Of a stretch of 64,000 nt of DNA, positions 16,846 through 25,004 are shown piece by piece. Source of the DNA: Candidatus Syntrophocurvum alkaliphilum (GTDB lineage Bacteria > Bacillota > Syntrophomonadia > Syntrophomonadales > Syntrophomonadaceae); the NCBI RefSeq assembly GCF_009734445.1, contig NZ_CP046457.1:744001-808000 (forward strand), written 5' to 3'. Each line of letters begins with the position of its first letter. The first letter of the stretch is position 1. The translations under genes and the position numbers were made by a program. The notes beneath the pieces were generated by a model. That model was given only the letters and a program-made list of their open reading frames with translations. It ran no database searches and was not told where the DNA came from.

Positions 16846-16882
16846 AAAAGGAAGCAAAAGAACCGTCCCTATGCTTCCTTTT
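16846..16882. terminator. Bidirectional terminator with a GAACCGTCCC loop
   Basis: AAAAGGAAGCA (16846-16856) pairs perfectly with TGCTTCCTTTT (16872-16882). T-runs follow on both strands, so it can end the orphan protein gene on the minus strand and the remnant on the plus strand. The loop contains GAACCGTCCC, a phrase I recall from many clostridial palindromic repeats; only one copy is seen here. Confidence 0.72.
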
Positions 16883-16901
16883 ATATGAAGTTTTTAAGTT
16901 T

Positions 16902-17288
16902 TTACTCCTCTGGAACTACTTTCTTTTTTTTACGTACGATAGACTTTAATGACATTACTACATGATACTTTCCGGGTTTAAGTCTAAATGGTTTACTTAC
17001 AAAGTCAAAAGTTGGATAGCCATTTGTTGTTCTGATACGTACGTATATTAATTGATTCCATGGTGTTCTATTATTTTGGCGTACATCCCTAGGAAGATAA
17101 AATGAAACTCTCTTATTAACTGGTCTTTTCCACTCTGTAAAACGACCATCAGTTTCTTGACCGGCAATAGCTCCCTTGTATAGAGCTGCTTCCCACCTAT
17201 CAGTTGTACCAAATCTATTTTGCATAATATTAGAAAATCTAACAGTTATTAGAGCACGGTGTGGATTTTTACTATAATTTCTAGCCAT
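16902..17288 (-). CDS. Small basic protein of unknown function
   Basis: I do not recognise this 128-residue protein. It starts MARNYSKNPHRALITVRFSN and is rich in Arg, Lys and aromatic residues, with alternating beta-type stretches (YVRIRTTNGYPTFDFV, YHVVMSLKSIV) and a Lys-rich tail. No signal peptide or membrane segment is present. AAGGAGGTGATTAAA gives a strong ribosome site for the ATG at 17288. It has its own terminator and two inverted repeats upstream (17300-17324 and 17329-17370), so it is probably a separate, regulated unit. Confidence 0.65.
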   Translation of the reverse strand: MARNYSKNPHRALITVRFSNIMQNRFGTTDRWEAALYKGAIAGQETDGRFTEWKRPVNKRVSFYLPRDVRQNNRTPWNQLIYVRIRTTNGYPTFDFVSKPFRLKPGKYHVVMSLKSIVRKKKKVVPEE

Positions 17289-17299
17289 TTTAATCACCT

Positions 17300-17370
17300 C
17301 CTTCTTAGCATAGTATGAAGAAGGAAGGTTTTTGGTTACATTTAGAAGTATATTTATTTATAACCAAAAA
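17300..17370 (-). promoter_or_regulatory. Two leader inverted repeats ahead of the small basic protein gene
   Basis: CCTTCTT (17300-17306) and AAGAAGG (17318-17324) form a hairpin whose minus-strand arm AAGAAGG is part of the Shine-Dalgarno AAGAAGGAGG of the gene starting at 17288, so it can hide the ribosome site. Just upstream TTTTTGGTTA (17329-17338) pairs with TAACCAAAAA (17361-17370), a separate perfect 10-bp inverted repeat. Confidence 0.45.
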
Positions 17371-17411
17371 AAACAATTATACGTAATTTATAATATACTA
17401 AAAATTTATAA

Positions 17412-18077
17412 CTAAGCTCCTATAGTTCGCCAATTGTGTTTTTGTCCATAAGTTCGAAGATCTTCATCAGGATTTACAATAACAGGTTGACCTACTATTT
17501 TCATAACTGGAAGATCAGAATAACTATCTGCATAGGATCTGCTTGATTGCCAATCTATATTATGATTTAGAAACAATTTTTTTAGTAAAACTAATTTACT
17601 CTCTCCATTAATAAATGGCACATCCCTTTCATGGTCGAAAACATCATTATTGTAGGTAATCTCTACTGCTATAACAGAATCTATTTTTAAATCCTTAGCT
17701 ACAAGATTTAATAGATCAGCATAAGCTCCTGAAAGAAGTACACAATGATATCCTTCATTTTGAGCTAGTTTTATTTCTTCTACAACATTTGGATTAAATA
17801 ATTTACGCATATGAGGATAGGCCTTACTAAAAAAAGTTTTTATTTCCTTTTTAGTCATACCCTTAAACAATTGATCAAATCTTTTTAGTGCACTAATTTT
17901 CATTTTATCCCTATCTAATACACCTAGCTTATAAAGGATTACATAGGGAATTATAGATAAAAAGATTTTAATATATCTTGTTTTGGATCTATTTTGGCGA
18001 AGCCATTCTTTACCAAGACAAGGAAGGGTATCTTTTGTAAACAAAGTTCCATCAAAATCGAAAATCGCTAATTTCAT
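17412..18077 (-). CDS. HAD-superfamily IB phosphatase (SerB-like)
   Basis: This 221-residue protein has HAD motif I FDFDGTLFTKDT at residues 6-17, motif II in VLLSGAYADLL, a Lys in GESKLVLLKKL (motif III) and the acidic motif IV YADSYSDLPVM. The IB subfamily cap sits between motifs I and II and includes a hydrophobic helix (YIKIFLSIIPYVILY). Members dephosphorylate phosphoserine or other small phosphate esters; the exact substrate is not visible. It stands alone between intergenic gaps. Confidence 0.85.
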   Translation of the reverse strand: MKLAIFDFDGTLFTKDTLPCLGKEWLRQNRSKTRYIKIFLSIIPYVILYKLGVLDRDKMKISALKRFDQLFKGMTKKEIKTFFSKAYPHMRKLFNPNVVEEIKLAQNEGYHCVLLSGAYADLLNLVAKDLKIDSVIAVEITYNNDVFDHERDVPFINGESKLVLLKKLFLNHNIDWQSSRSYADSYSDLPVMKIVGQPVIVNPDEDLRTYGQKHNWRTIGA

Positions 18078-18252
18078 TTATACCTCCGCTAATACTTTTT
18101 TAGTATTATTAACAATTTTAACATTATTATTTAAATTATTTTTGATCTAAATAAAATCCAAGATTAATTCTCCTGCAAAAAGTAAATACAAATAACTTAA
18201 GGCGGAGTTAACCATCATAGATAATTTCTTAATAATTATATACTTTTTTTTA

Positions 18253-18441
18253 TTACATCTCTGTCTTAATTTGTTTTATTATTTCATCTGCTGTTTCAGG
18301 GTCTACATGTTCATTTAAAACATCTGAAACATGCATAACAAATTCAATAGATGTTTTTCCAGCATCAATTACGTCTTGAGATGTTATTGCCAAAGTACCT
18401 CCTGTTCCAATTAACAAACCTATTATTAAACCTAGTAAAAT
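18253..18441 (-). CDS. Small membrane-anchored protein with an apparent ATT start
   Basis: This frame encodes about 62 residues: a hydrophobic N-terminus (LLGLIIGLLIGTGGTLAITS) and a soluble, acidic helix-rich tail (DVIDAGKTSIEFVMHVSDVL and DPETADEIIKQIKTEM). No ATG, GTG or TTG fits the start of the hydrophobic part. An ATT at 18441 lies nine bases after TAGGTGAT, which overlaps the stop of the upstream gene (18448), so translation is probably coupled. The coding pattern looks real. A later TTG inside the hydrophobic region is the alternative start. I do not recognise the family. Confidence 0.5.
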   Translation of the reverse strand: MLLGLIIGLLIGTGGTLAITSQDVIDAGKTSIEFVMHVSDVLNEHVDPETADEIIKQIKTEM

Positions 18442-18447
18442 TTTATT

Positions 18448-19350
18448 TTAATCACCTACCCTATTAGCATTTATTAAACAAGGCTCTTCGTTACAAATAA
18501 GAAGGTCGGTTGATTCCTCAGTGATTTTCCACTGTTCACCTCTCCTAACTGTTTGTATATGAAGTTTACGGCTTATTATATTATTGGATTCTTTAAATTT
18601 TAGCCTTAAATCAACAACAAAAAAATTTTCTTCACCTTCTTTTATTGTATTAACCTTAACTGAGTCTAATGGTTCAATATCTTTTAGGAAATGATATCGT
18701 TGTTCCTTTTCATCTAATAGTTTTTTAAACATAAATTCATCTTTTTGATCTATTGCAGTAAAGAAAAGTAATACAGTTTCTTTAGCAGTTAATGTTTTTA
18801 GCTGTTTATCAACTATACCAGCTGCTTTCCAAATCATCATTTGATGTGCTAAATCAACTTTTCTACTTCCATGGGTTTTACTGTCTTTAAAATGTATGCA
18901 AAAATGCCCGTTGAAATTATTATCACTAATACTTCCACCACCATGAGGCATACCATTCATTGAACCAGCTAGAAGTCTACCATCATATAATTCAACAACT
19001 ACTGCCCTTCTTTTCCAGCTCCATTGATTATTATATATTTTCTTCATTATTTTAGTATCTTTTGCTGTAAGTGGTTGAACATCTACATGATAAGTTCCAC
19101 CTCTACGTTGAACTGCAAAGCTAAGATTAGTTTCTATATCAGTAACTTTAGCATACGAATATTTTGGAAATAATGGGTTTACCTCATTCCAAGCCAACCA
19201 TTCACCTATTAATTCTTTTTCAGGTACAGTTTCAGGAGTTTTAGGTTGTTCTGGATTAATTAAATTAAATTTATTAATTATAATAGCAGTTAATATCACA
19301 ATAATAATTAATAATAAAAAATACCAGTATTTTCTAATAGTAATGACCAA
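18448..19350 (-). CDS. Exported protein with a possible Cys/His catalytic domain (L,D-transpeptidase-like motif)
   Basis: The 300-residue protein has an N-terminal membrane anchor (YWYFLLLIIIVILTAIII) and then an extracellular domain. The segment around residues 65-165 (FAVQRRGGTYHVDVQPLTAK, WSWKRRAVVVELYDGR, MNGMPHGGGSISDNNFNGHF, CIHFKDSKTHGS) resembles a domain found in peptidoglycan-associated proteins of Firmicutes. HGGG and the CIHF pair recall the His and Cys of L,D-transpeptidases, but that is inference. The C-terminal third (about 190-285) looks like an NTF2-like fold. TTG start with AAAGGAGAGG. It sits in an envelope gene cluster and is coupled to the small gene downstream. Confidence 0.55.
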   Translation of the reverse strand: MVITIRKYWYFLLLIIIVILTAIIINKFNLINPEQPKTPETVPEKELIGEWLAWNEVNPLFPKYSYAKVTDIETNLSFAVQRRGGTYHVDVQPLTAKDTKIMKKIYNNQWSWKRRAVVVELYDGRLLAGSMNGMPHGGGSISDNNFNGHFCIHFKDSKTHGSRKVDLAHQMMIWKAAGIVDKQLKTLTAKETVLLFFTAIDQKDEFMFKKLLDEKEQRYHFLKDIEPLDSVKVNTIKEGEENFFVVDLRLKFKESNNIISRKLHIQTVRRGEQWKITEESTDLLICNEEPCLINANRVGD

Positions 19351-19419
19351 ATAAACCTCTCCTTTCCTAGTTTCTATATATGACCGAGAGATTTATTTTA
19401 GTCTAAATTATTAAAATAA

Positions 19420-19455
19420 AAGAAAGTACTGATTTTAATTTATCAGTACTTTCTT
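19420..19455 (-). terminator. Terminator after the YtvI-like gene
   Basis: AAGAAAGTACTGA (19420-19432) pairs with TCAGTACTTTCTT (19443-19455), 13 perfect pairs. On the minus strand TTTTATTTTAATAA follows, fitting the end of the gene at 19482. Confidence 0.8.
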
Positions 19456-19481
19456 AAATCTTTTTAATTAAAATTTTAAAA

Positions 19482-20564
19482 TTATCCTGTTTCGCTTTTT
19501 AATCCTTCTATTGTTTTAATTACTATATTAGTTAATACTGGAGCTACAACTAAACCGACTATTCCACCTAGTATAAAACCACCATATAATGCAATTAAGG
19601 TGATAAAGGGATTTAGTCCTATTAAGTCACCAAATATCTTTGGTTCTAAATATCTTCTAGCTATCATCATAACTATATAAAATAATAAAATAATAAACGC
19701 ATTAATAGGATTGCCAGTTAAAAAAAGAATTCCTGACCAAGGTAATAATAATAATGCTGGACCTATAACAGGGATAATATCTAATATTCCTACAATTATT
19801 GCTAACAGTAAAGCGAATTCAATGTTTAGTAGCTTGAAAACTATATATGCTGATGTAGCTGTTAATAGTACCAAAAATAAATATACTTTTATAAAGGTTA
19901 ATGTGGAAGTTGCTGCTAAAGTAATAGTATCTGTAACTTTACCCATATTCTTTTTTGCAAAGTAATTGGTAATTTTATCACGCATTTTTTCATAATCAAC
20001 AAGTATAAAGAAGGCTGCTATTATTGAAATAATCAAAAACAAAAAGAAACCTGGTACATTACCTGCAATTTTAAAAGAATAGTTTAAGACTGAATCAGTG
20101 AAGGCTTGTAAATCTGCAAATATTCTAGTAATAGTTGCTTCATTTAATTGAATACCACCTGGTAATACTAACTCGTTATATTTTAATTGATCTAAAATAT
20201 CATATAATGTTGCCATAGATAAATCTGAATATTGATTTAAATTATTATATAGCTTCATTATTTCTCTATATAATATGTTTAGTAAAACAGTAAAGAAAAA
20301 AGTAACTGCAATTACAAAAGACAATAATAAAATGAAAGCAGAAAAACTCCGCCTTAATTTAGTTTTTCTTTCTAAGAATAATTGTGTTGGACGTATAATA
20401 TTAACTATAAAAATAGCAAGTAGAAATGGGAATAGAATAATAAAAGTAATTGAAGTTATTTCTTTTAGAATAGGAAGTACATAGCTATAACCAATTACTA
20501 CCGATACTAATACTACTAAAACTGTTAACGAAATTATTAATTTTTCATTCCAATTAGTGTTCAT
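19482..20564 (-). CDS. ytvI: AI-2E family transporter, YtvI-like sporulation membrane protein
   Basis: This 360-residue protein belongs to the AI-2E (PF01594) family with eight hydrophobic segments. LLAIIVGILDIIPVIGPALLLLP and the terminal IVGLVVAPVLTNI are typical, and the length and N-terminus match the YtvI group made during sporulation. The transported substrate of YtvI is not known. Start at the ATG 20564, which follows AAGGAAAG with a suitable gap; a TTG six bases earlier touches the ribosome site. It lies next to a transglycosylase, consistent with an envelope role. Confidence 0.8.
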   Translation of the reverse strand: MNTNWNEKLIISLTVLVVLVSVVIGYSYVLPILKEITSITFIILFPFLLAIFIVNIIRPTQLFLERKTKLRRSFSAFILLLSFVIAVTFFFTVLLNILYREIMKLYNNLNQYSDLSMATLYDILDQLKYNELVLPGGIQLNEATITRIFADLQAFTDSVLNYSFKIAGNVPGFFLFLIISIIAAFFILVDYEKMRDKITNYFAKKNMGKVTDTITLAATSTLTFIKVYLFLVLLTATSAYIVFKLLNIEFALLLAIIVGILDIIPVIGPALLLLPWSGILFLTGNPINAFIILLFYIVMMIARRYLEPKIFGDLIGLNPFITLIALYGGFILGGIVGLVVAPVLTNIVIKTIEGLKSETG

Positions 20565-20679
20565 ATTCAACTTTCCTTATTTATTATTGAATTAAATTAG
20601 AGTATATCAAATAAATAATGTATAAAGAAAGTAAAAATAATGGAATTTCCAAGGTTTATTCATTTTAATATAAGAAGTG

Positions 20680-21417
20680 TTAATAATTTAAGATAGCTTC
20701 TTCTGCCTCCTTTTCAGTTATAAATTCTAATTCAACCATTCTGTTTAAAACTATTTTTTGTCGATTGATTGCTGAAGTCCAGTTTTTATTAGGTGCATAA
20801 ATAGATGGTGCTTGTACTAAGCCAGCTAATAAAGCTGACTCACCTAGGGTTAAATCTTCAACATTTTTATAAAAATAGTTTTTAGCTGCCTGACTAATTC
20901 CCCAATTACCATTACCAAAATATATTTGATTTAAGTACATTTCTAAAATTTTTTCTTTACTAAATCGTTGCTCGAGCTGTTTTGCTATACTTACTTCTGC
21001 TATTTTTCTTTCTAATGTTTGATCATGTCCTAAAAATAAATTTCTAGCAAGTTGTTGAGTAATAGTACTTCCCCCCTGGGCAAGTTCTTTAAAATAAATA
21101 TTAACTGCAATTGCTCTAATAACGCCTTTTACATCAACACCGCGATGCTGAAAAAATCTATTGTCTTCGATAGCAATAAACGCGTTAATTAAATCTTGTG
21201 GAATATCATGTAGTTCAACGTACTTGATATTACGTTCAGTATATCCTAATACTAAGCTGTCACCTACTTTTTCTATTTTAATATTTTCTAGATATAAAGG
21301 TTCAGGATTATCCCAATCAATAGCAAAAAAGACTCCACTACTAAAACTATAGCTAACTAAAGCTATAATAATAACCATGGCTATTATTAGATAAACTAAT
21401 TTTCTAATAAAACGCAT
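20680..21417 (-). CDS. mtgA: Monofunctional peptidoglycan glycosyltransferase (GT51)
   Basis: This 245-residue protein has one N-terminal membrane anchor and a complete GT51 domain but no penicillin-binding domain. Catalytic motifs are AIEDNRFFQHRGVDVKG (first Glu), GGSTITQQLARNLFLG, QLEQRFSKEKILEMYLNQIY (second Glu) and LGESALLAGLVQAPS. It would polymerise lipid II on the outer face of the membrane. GAGGTG supports the ATG at 21417. It ends shortly after the GT domain, so it is a genuine short form rather than a broken class A PBP. Confidence 0.92.
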   Translation of the reverse strand: MRFIRKLVYLIIAMVIIIALVSYSFSSGVFFAIDWDNPEPLYLENIKIEKVGDSLVLGYTERNIKYVELHDIPQDLINAFIAIEDNRFFQHRGVDVKGVIRAIAVNIYFKELAQGGSTITQQLARNLFLGHDQTLERKIAEVSIAKQLEQRFSKEKILEMYLNQIYFGNGNWGISQAAKNYFYKNVEDLTLGESALLAGLVQAPSIYAPNKNWTSAINRQKIVLNRMVELEFITEKEAEEAILNY

Positions 21418-21512
21418 ATAAACACCTCAATATCTAACATCAAGACAAAAAATTCTTTCCACATTTTAAGTTAGTTATAATTTGCTATTAATAATATACC
21501 AATAAGTTACTA

Positions 21513-21542
21513 TTGAATATATTAAATCAATCATTATATAAT
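21513..21542 (+). promoter_or_regulatory. Promoter of the 6S-like RNA
   Basis: TTGAAT (21513-21518) and TATAAT (21537-21542) are separated by 18 bases and read toward the structured region and terminator at 21549-21710. No start codon or frame follows, which points to an RNA gene. Confidence 0.6.
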
Positions 21543-21548
21543 ATATTT

Positions 21549-21710
21549 ACTAAAACAAAGCGAAAAACCTGCAATGTTGGTGAATTCATTTATTTTTAAA
21601 CCACATATATAATTAGGGAGTTAAGGTCTAATAGTGGAAGTCAGGCCACAACAATTAGTGGAAGGCAGAACCTAATAGCCAACACCCACTTGAGTGAGGA
21701 GTGGGTTTTT
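21549..21710 (+). ncRNA. ssrS: 6S-like small RNA candidate
   Basis: The region has a promoter, no open frame and an intrinsic terminator (CCCACT at 21685-21690 with AGTGGG at 21700-21705, then TTTTT). Paired arms lie inside one another: TGTTGG (21575-21580) with CCAACA (21679-21684), ATTAGG (21612-21617) with CCTAAT (21671-21676), and an inner GTGG/CCAC hairpin (21634-21649). A long rod with large unpaired bulges and about 160 bases in length is the layout of 6S RNA, which binds the housekeeping RNA polymerase. The identification is by shape only. Confidence 0.45.
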
Positions 21711-21765
21711 AAAATAGATTTGATAAACACGGCAAAGCGGGTATAAATTTTATAGTAAAGCTTAT

Positions 21766-21797
21766 AGAGCGGTATAGTTATAAAACTCTACCGCTCT
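21766..21797 (+). terminator. Second strong hairpin terminator between the RNA and hydG
   Basis: AGAGCGGTA (21766-21774) pairs with TACCGCTCT (21789-21797), followed by TTTTTTG on the plus strand. It backs up the terminator at 21685-21710. The minus strand lacks a clean T-run, so it is less suited to hydG. Confidence 0.75.
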
Positions 21798-21805
21798 TTT
21801 TTGTT

Positions 21806-23182
21806 CTATATATATAGATCTCTTTCTCCTTGTTTTAATCTTTCGATATTATTAAATATTAAATTTTTAAGATTATTCTTTTCAATTTTATTTACTTCAG
21901 ATATTACAGTTTTTTGAACTTTATCGTACAAATCTTTATCACCATAATCTAATGCAAATTCCATAAGAGTCATAAGGGCATTAGGTGTACATACATTATG
22001 AATCTGTCCTGATTTGGCTAATTTCATAAATGTATCCCCAGTTCTTCCTTTTCGATAACAAGCAGTACAATAACTTGGAATAAAATTATCATCAACTAGT
22101 TCTTTTAATACTTCTAATGGACTACGATCATCTTCAATAGAAAATTGAGCAGCATCTTTACCATCTTCTTTTTCTCGGTATCCTCCTACACCTGTACATG
22201 AACCAGCACTTATTTGTGAAACTCCATAATTCATTAGTTCTTTTCTCATTTCTTTGCTTTCTCGAGTAGAAAGTATAATTCCAGTATATGGTACTGCTAA
22301 TCTGATTATTGCTACTATTTTTTTAAATTCGTCATCTGATAAAATATTAGAAAACATATTTAAATCCATTCCCTCAGCTTTTTTAAGCCTCGGAACAGAT
22401 ATAGTGTGAAACCCTACTCCAAAATTATTTTCTAAATGCTCATTATGGAGCATTAAACCCATTACTTCAAATTTATAATCAGCTAAGCCAAAAAGCACAC
22501 CACCACCAACATCATCTAATCCAGCTTCCATAGCTCTATCAAATGCTGTTAAGTGATATTCATAATTTCCTTTTAGGCTTTTGGGGTGTGTTGATTCATA
22601 AGTCGGTTGGTGATAGGTCTCTTGGAATAAGATATAAGTTCCTATATTTGCATCATAAAGTTTTTTATAGTTATCTACAGTTGTAGCAGCTATATTTACA
22701 TTAATCCTTCTAATTTCACCATTTTGATTGGTTGTTTCATATATAGCATCTATAGCATCAATTATATATTCTATCGGACAATTAACTGGGTCTTCTCCTA
22801 CTTCCAATGCTAATCTCTTATGCCCCATTTTTTCTAACAATTTAACTTCCTCTTGTATTTCTTCTCTAGAAAGCTTTCTTCTATTTATATGGTTATCTCT
22901 TTTATAACCACAATAAGTACAATTATTAACACAATAATTACTAATATATAGAGGAGCAAATACAACAACTCTGTTACCATAAATAGAGTCTTTAACTTGT
23001 CCTGCTAGCTTAAAAAGTTCTTTTAATTGTGATGGTTCTTTTATTTGTAATAAAATTGCAATATCTTTATGGGATAATCCCTTAACTGCTTTTGCCTTAT
23101 TTAAAACACTTTGTATTTCGTCATTAGTTGCTTTGTTTGCATTTTCTAATAAATTATAGATATAATCATGATTTATAAACAT
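21806..23182 (-). CDS. hydG: [FeFe]-hydrogenase maturase HydG
   Basis: HydG is a radical SAM tyrosine lyase that makes the CO and cyanide ligands of the H-cluster. The 458-residue protein has the radical SAM motif CVNNCTYCGY near residues 80-90, the family phrases LALEVGEDPVNCPIEYI and VGFHTISVPRLKKAEGM, and the C-terminal second cluster site CTACYRKGRTGDTFM that sets HydG apart from ThiH. It follows hydE with a gap of four bases, so both are in one operon with the small regulator at 24260. hydF and hydrogenase structural genes are not in the window. Confidence 0.96.
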   Translation of the reverse strand: MFINHDYIYNLLENANKATNDEIQSVLNKAKAVKGLSHKDIAILLQIKEPSQLKELFKLAGQVKDSIYGNRVVVFAPLYISNYCVNNCTYCGYKRDNHINRRKLSREEIQEEVKLLEKMGHKRLALEVGEDPVNCPIEYIIDAIDAIYETTNQNGEIRRINVNIAATTVDNYKKLYDANIGTYILFQETYHQPTYESTHPKSLKGNYEYHLTAFDRAMEAGLDDVGGGVLFGLADYKFEVMGLMLHNEHLENNFGVGFHTISVPRLKKAEGMDLNMFSNILSDDEFKKIVAIIRLAVPYTGIILSTRESKEMRKELMNYGVSQISAGSCTGVGGYREKEDGKDAAQFSIEDDRSPLEVLKELVDDNFIPSYCTACYRKGRTGDTFMKLAKSGQIHNVCTPNALMTLMEFALDYGDKDLYDKVQKTVISEVNKIEKNNLKNLIFNNIERLKQGERDLYI

Positions 23183-23186
23183 ATAA

Positions 23187-24254
23187 CTACCTTCCCTTCC
23201 AACTTATATGGTCTCCTCGTGACATATCAATAGTAAAACCAGCCTTATTTATCTTATCTTCTATACAAGTTCTACATTTAGCAGCTTCATCTCCAGTGCA
23301 AATTTTGCCATCATAAAGAGCATATTTATCTCTAACAACAGTTGGAGATAAGTTTGGCATAACTACATTAGCTCCGGCTTGTAGCCCTTTTTCTCTTCCT
23401 AAAGGGTCAATACTACCAAGAGCAGTTGTTGCTGGTAAAAGAACTTTGGGTAAAAATAGTCTTATTATGGCCAACATTATTATAGTTTTATCTATTGTTC
23501 CAGAATTATTGTTTCTTAATGATGTGTCTTTATGTGGAATAAAAGGACCTATGCCAACCATGTGTGGCTGAAGCTCTTTTATGAACATTACATCTTTAAC
23601 TAAATCTTCATTAGATTGTCCTGGTAACCCAATCATAAAACCTGCTCCTACTTGAAAGCCTATTTTCTTCAGATTCCATAAACATTTAATTCTACTTTCA
23701 AAACTTGAGTTCTTATGAAATTTATCATATAGTTCTTTCGAAGCTGTTTCATGTCTTAAAAGATATCTGTCCGCACCTGCATCAAAAAAATTTTTATAAG
23801 AATCATACGATTTTTCACCAATAGATAGAGTTATAGCTGAATCACTGTAATTTTTTTTAATTGTTTGTATTATTTCAACAATTTTATCATCTGTATAATA
23901 ACTATCTTCTCCACCTTGGAGGACAAACGTTTTAAAACCTAACTTATTCCCTTCTTCACAACAGGATAATATTTGATCTAAACTCAATCTATATCTATCA
24001 ATATTTTTGTTTTGAGCTCTAATACCACAGTATTCGCAACTTTTTTTGCAATAATTAGTAAACTCTATTAACCCTCTCATGAAAATCTTATTTCCATAAA
24101 TATTTATTTTTGTTTTATTAGATTTTTCTATAATATCTTGTTTTATTTCAGTATTAATATTATTAAGCAAATATAATAACTCTTTTGAGTCAAGATTGTT
24201 TTGATAGTAGAGCTTATTAGTAATTTGTTTTAATGTCTTAATTTTAGATGACAT
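23187..24254 (-). CDS. hydE: [FeFe]-hydrogenase maturase HydE
   Basis: HydE is a radical SAM enzyme needed to build the dithiolate-bridged diiron centre. The 355-residue protein has the motif CKKSCEYCGI near residues 68-77, then VLQGGEDSYYTDDK, RHETASKELYDKFH and QVGAGFMIGLPGQ, all characteristic. C-terminal cysteines (CTGDEAAKCRTCIE) form the extra cluster site seen in some HydE. It is preceded by the TM1266-type gene with a five-base gap and followed by hydG. Confidence 0.95.
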   Translation of the reverse strand: MSSKIKTLKQITNKLYYQNNLDSKELLYLLNNINTEIKQDIIEKSNKTKINIYGNKIFMRGLIEFTNYCKKSCEYCGIRAQNKNIDRYRLSLDQILSCCEEGNKLGFKTFVLQGGEDSYYTDDKIVEIIQTIKKNYSDSAITLSIGEKSYDSYKNFFDAGADRYLLRHETASKELYDKFHKNSSFESRIKCLWNLKKIGFQVGAGFMIGLPGQSNEDLVKDVMFIKELQPHMVGIGPFIPHKDTSLRNNNSGTIDKTIIMLAIIRLFLPKVLLPATTALGSIDPLGREKGLQAGANVVMPNLSPTVVRDKYALYDGKICTGDEAAKCRTCIEDKINKAGFTIDMSRGDHISWKGR

Positions 24255-24259
24255 TCTTA

Positions 24260-24523
24260 TCAGTCCTTGTCTTTTATATCTTTTTTTGAGATAGAAGTTT
24301 TAACTTGAACATTTGGTATATTTCCTAGTTTTCCTGTTAGACTATTTATTTCATCTATTTCCCCAATAACAGTAATAGTTACTACTGAAATTCCCTCTTC
24401 TTCAAAAGGTATTCCCATTCGACCTCTAATGATTCCCTTAAAGTTAGCTATAACTTTATTAAATTGTTCTTGACTCATTAATGGTTCATCTAAAATAGCA
24501 CTAATAACAGCAATTTTTTTCAA
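24260..24523 (-). CDS. TM1266-family iron-only hydrogenase system regulator
   Basis: This protein of about 87 residues (KKIAVISAIL, then GIIRGRMGIPFEEEGISVVTITVIG and VQVKTSIS) matches the TM1266/TM1717 ACT-like family that accompanies hydEFG genes and is thought to be regulatory. It has no DNA-binding domain. TTG at 24523 is taken as the start, nine bases after GAAAGG; a GTG at 24526 and TTG at 24532 are possible. It is the first gene of the hydE-hydG operon and lies just after a terminator/antiterminator leader, so it may sense a ligand for that switch. Confidence 0.82.
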   Translation of the reverse strand: MKKIAVISAILDEPLMSQEQFNKVIANFKGIIRGRMGIPFEEEGISVVTITVIGEIDEINSLTGKLGNIPNVQVKTSISKKDIKDKD

Positions 24524-24565
24524 CACAATCAACCTTTCGTATTTTTAATAACTAAATAAAAAAAC

Positions 24566-24667
24566 CCTCCTTTCGTGAAAGGAAGGTATAATCGCAAAGA
24601 ATTATTACATAAAAAGCTTACTTTAACAAATAAACTTTTTACAAAAAATTTATTGTAACTTCCTTTC
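24566..24667 (-). promoter_or_regulatory. Transcription attenuator ahead of the TM1266-hydE-hydG operon
   Basis: On the minus strand CCTTCCTTTC-AC-GAAAGGAGGG followed by seven T (complement of 24558-24586) is an intrinsic terminator placed about 40 bases before the first gene. Seventy bases earlier in the transcript, TGAAAGGAAG (complement of 24659-24668) is perfectly complementary over ten bases to the left arm of that terminator. The two pairings exclude each other, the standard terminator/antiterminator layout. No leader peptide or known riboswitch is recognised. Confidence 0.72.
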
Positions 24668-24668
24668 A

Positions 24669-25004
24669 GATTAGATAAAATTCTTTTCTGTTAGGCAATT
24701 TCTTAATTAGTACAGATAATTAAAGAATATCTCTAAATATCTGAGCTATAATTATTTTAATATTAGCACTAATCATAAATTTTGCATAGGCTTAATGATA
24801 TGGAAAATTAATAACATATTTGAATAGAATACTGCATTTTGTATATTTTATAAAAATAAAGGACATCTTTGGTAAAGATTGAAGTATAAATAAAGTATAA
24901 TGTTAAGATTACGTTAAGGTAATATTTAGAAATTATTAAAATATTTATTAAACTAATAAACTAAGCTAATTTTTTATCTTAAACTTTTAGGGAGGACGAA
25001 CAAA
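24669..25004. other. Divergent intergenic region without a gene
   Basis: This stretch separates the hyd operon leader from the gene starting at 25005. It is AT-rich, has no open frame worth naming on either strand, and should contain promoters for both directions. I did not find a -35/-10 pair clear enough to call. Confidence 0.5.
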
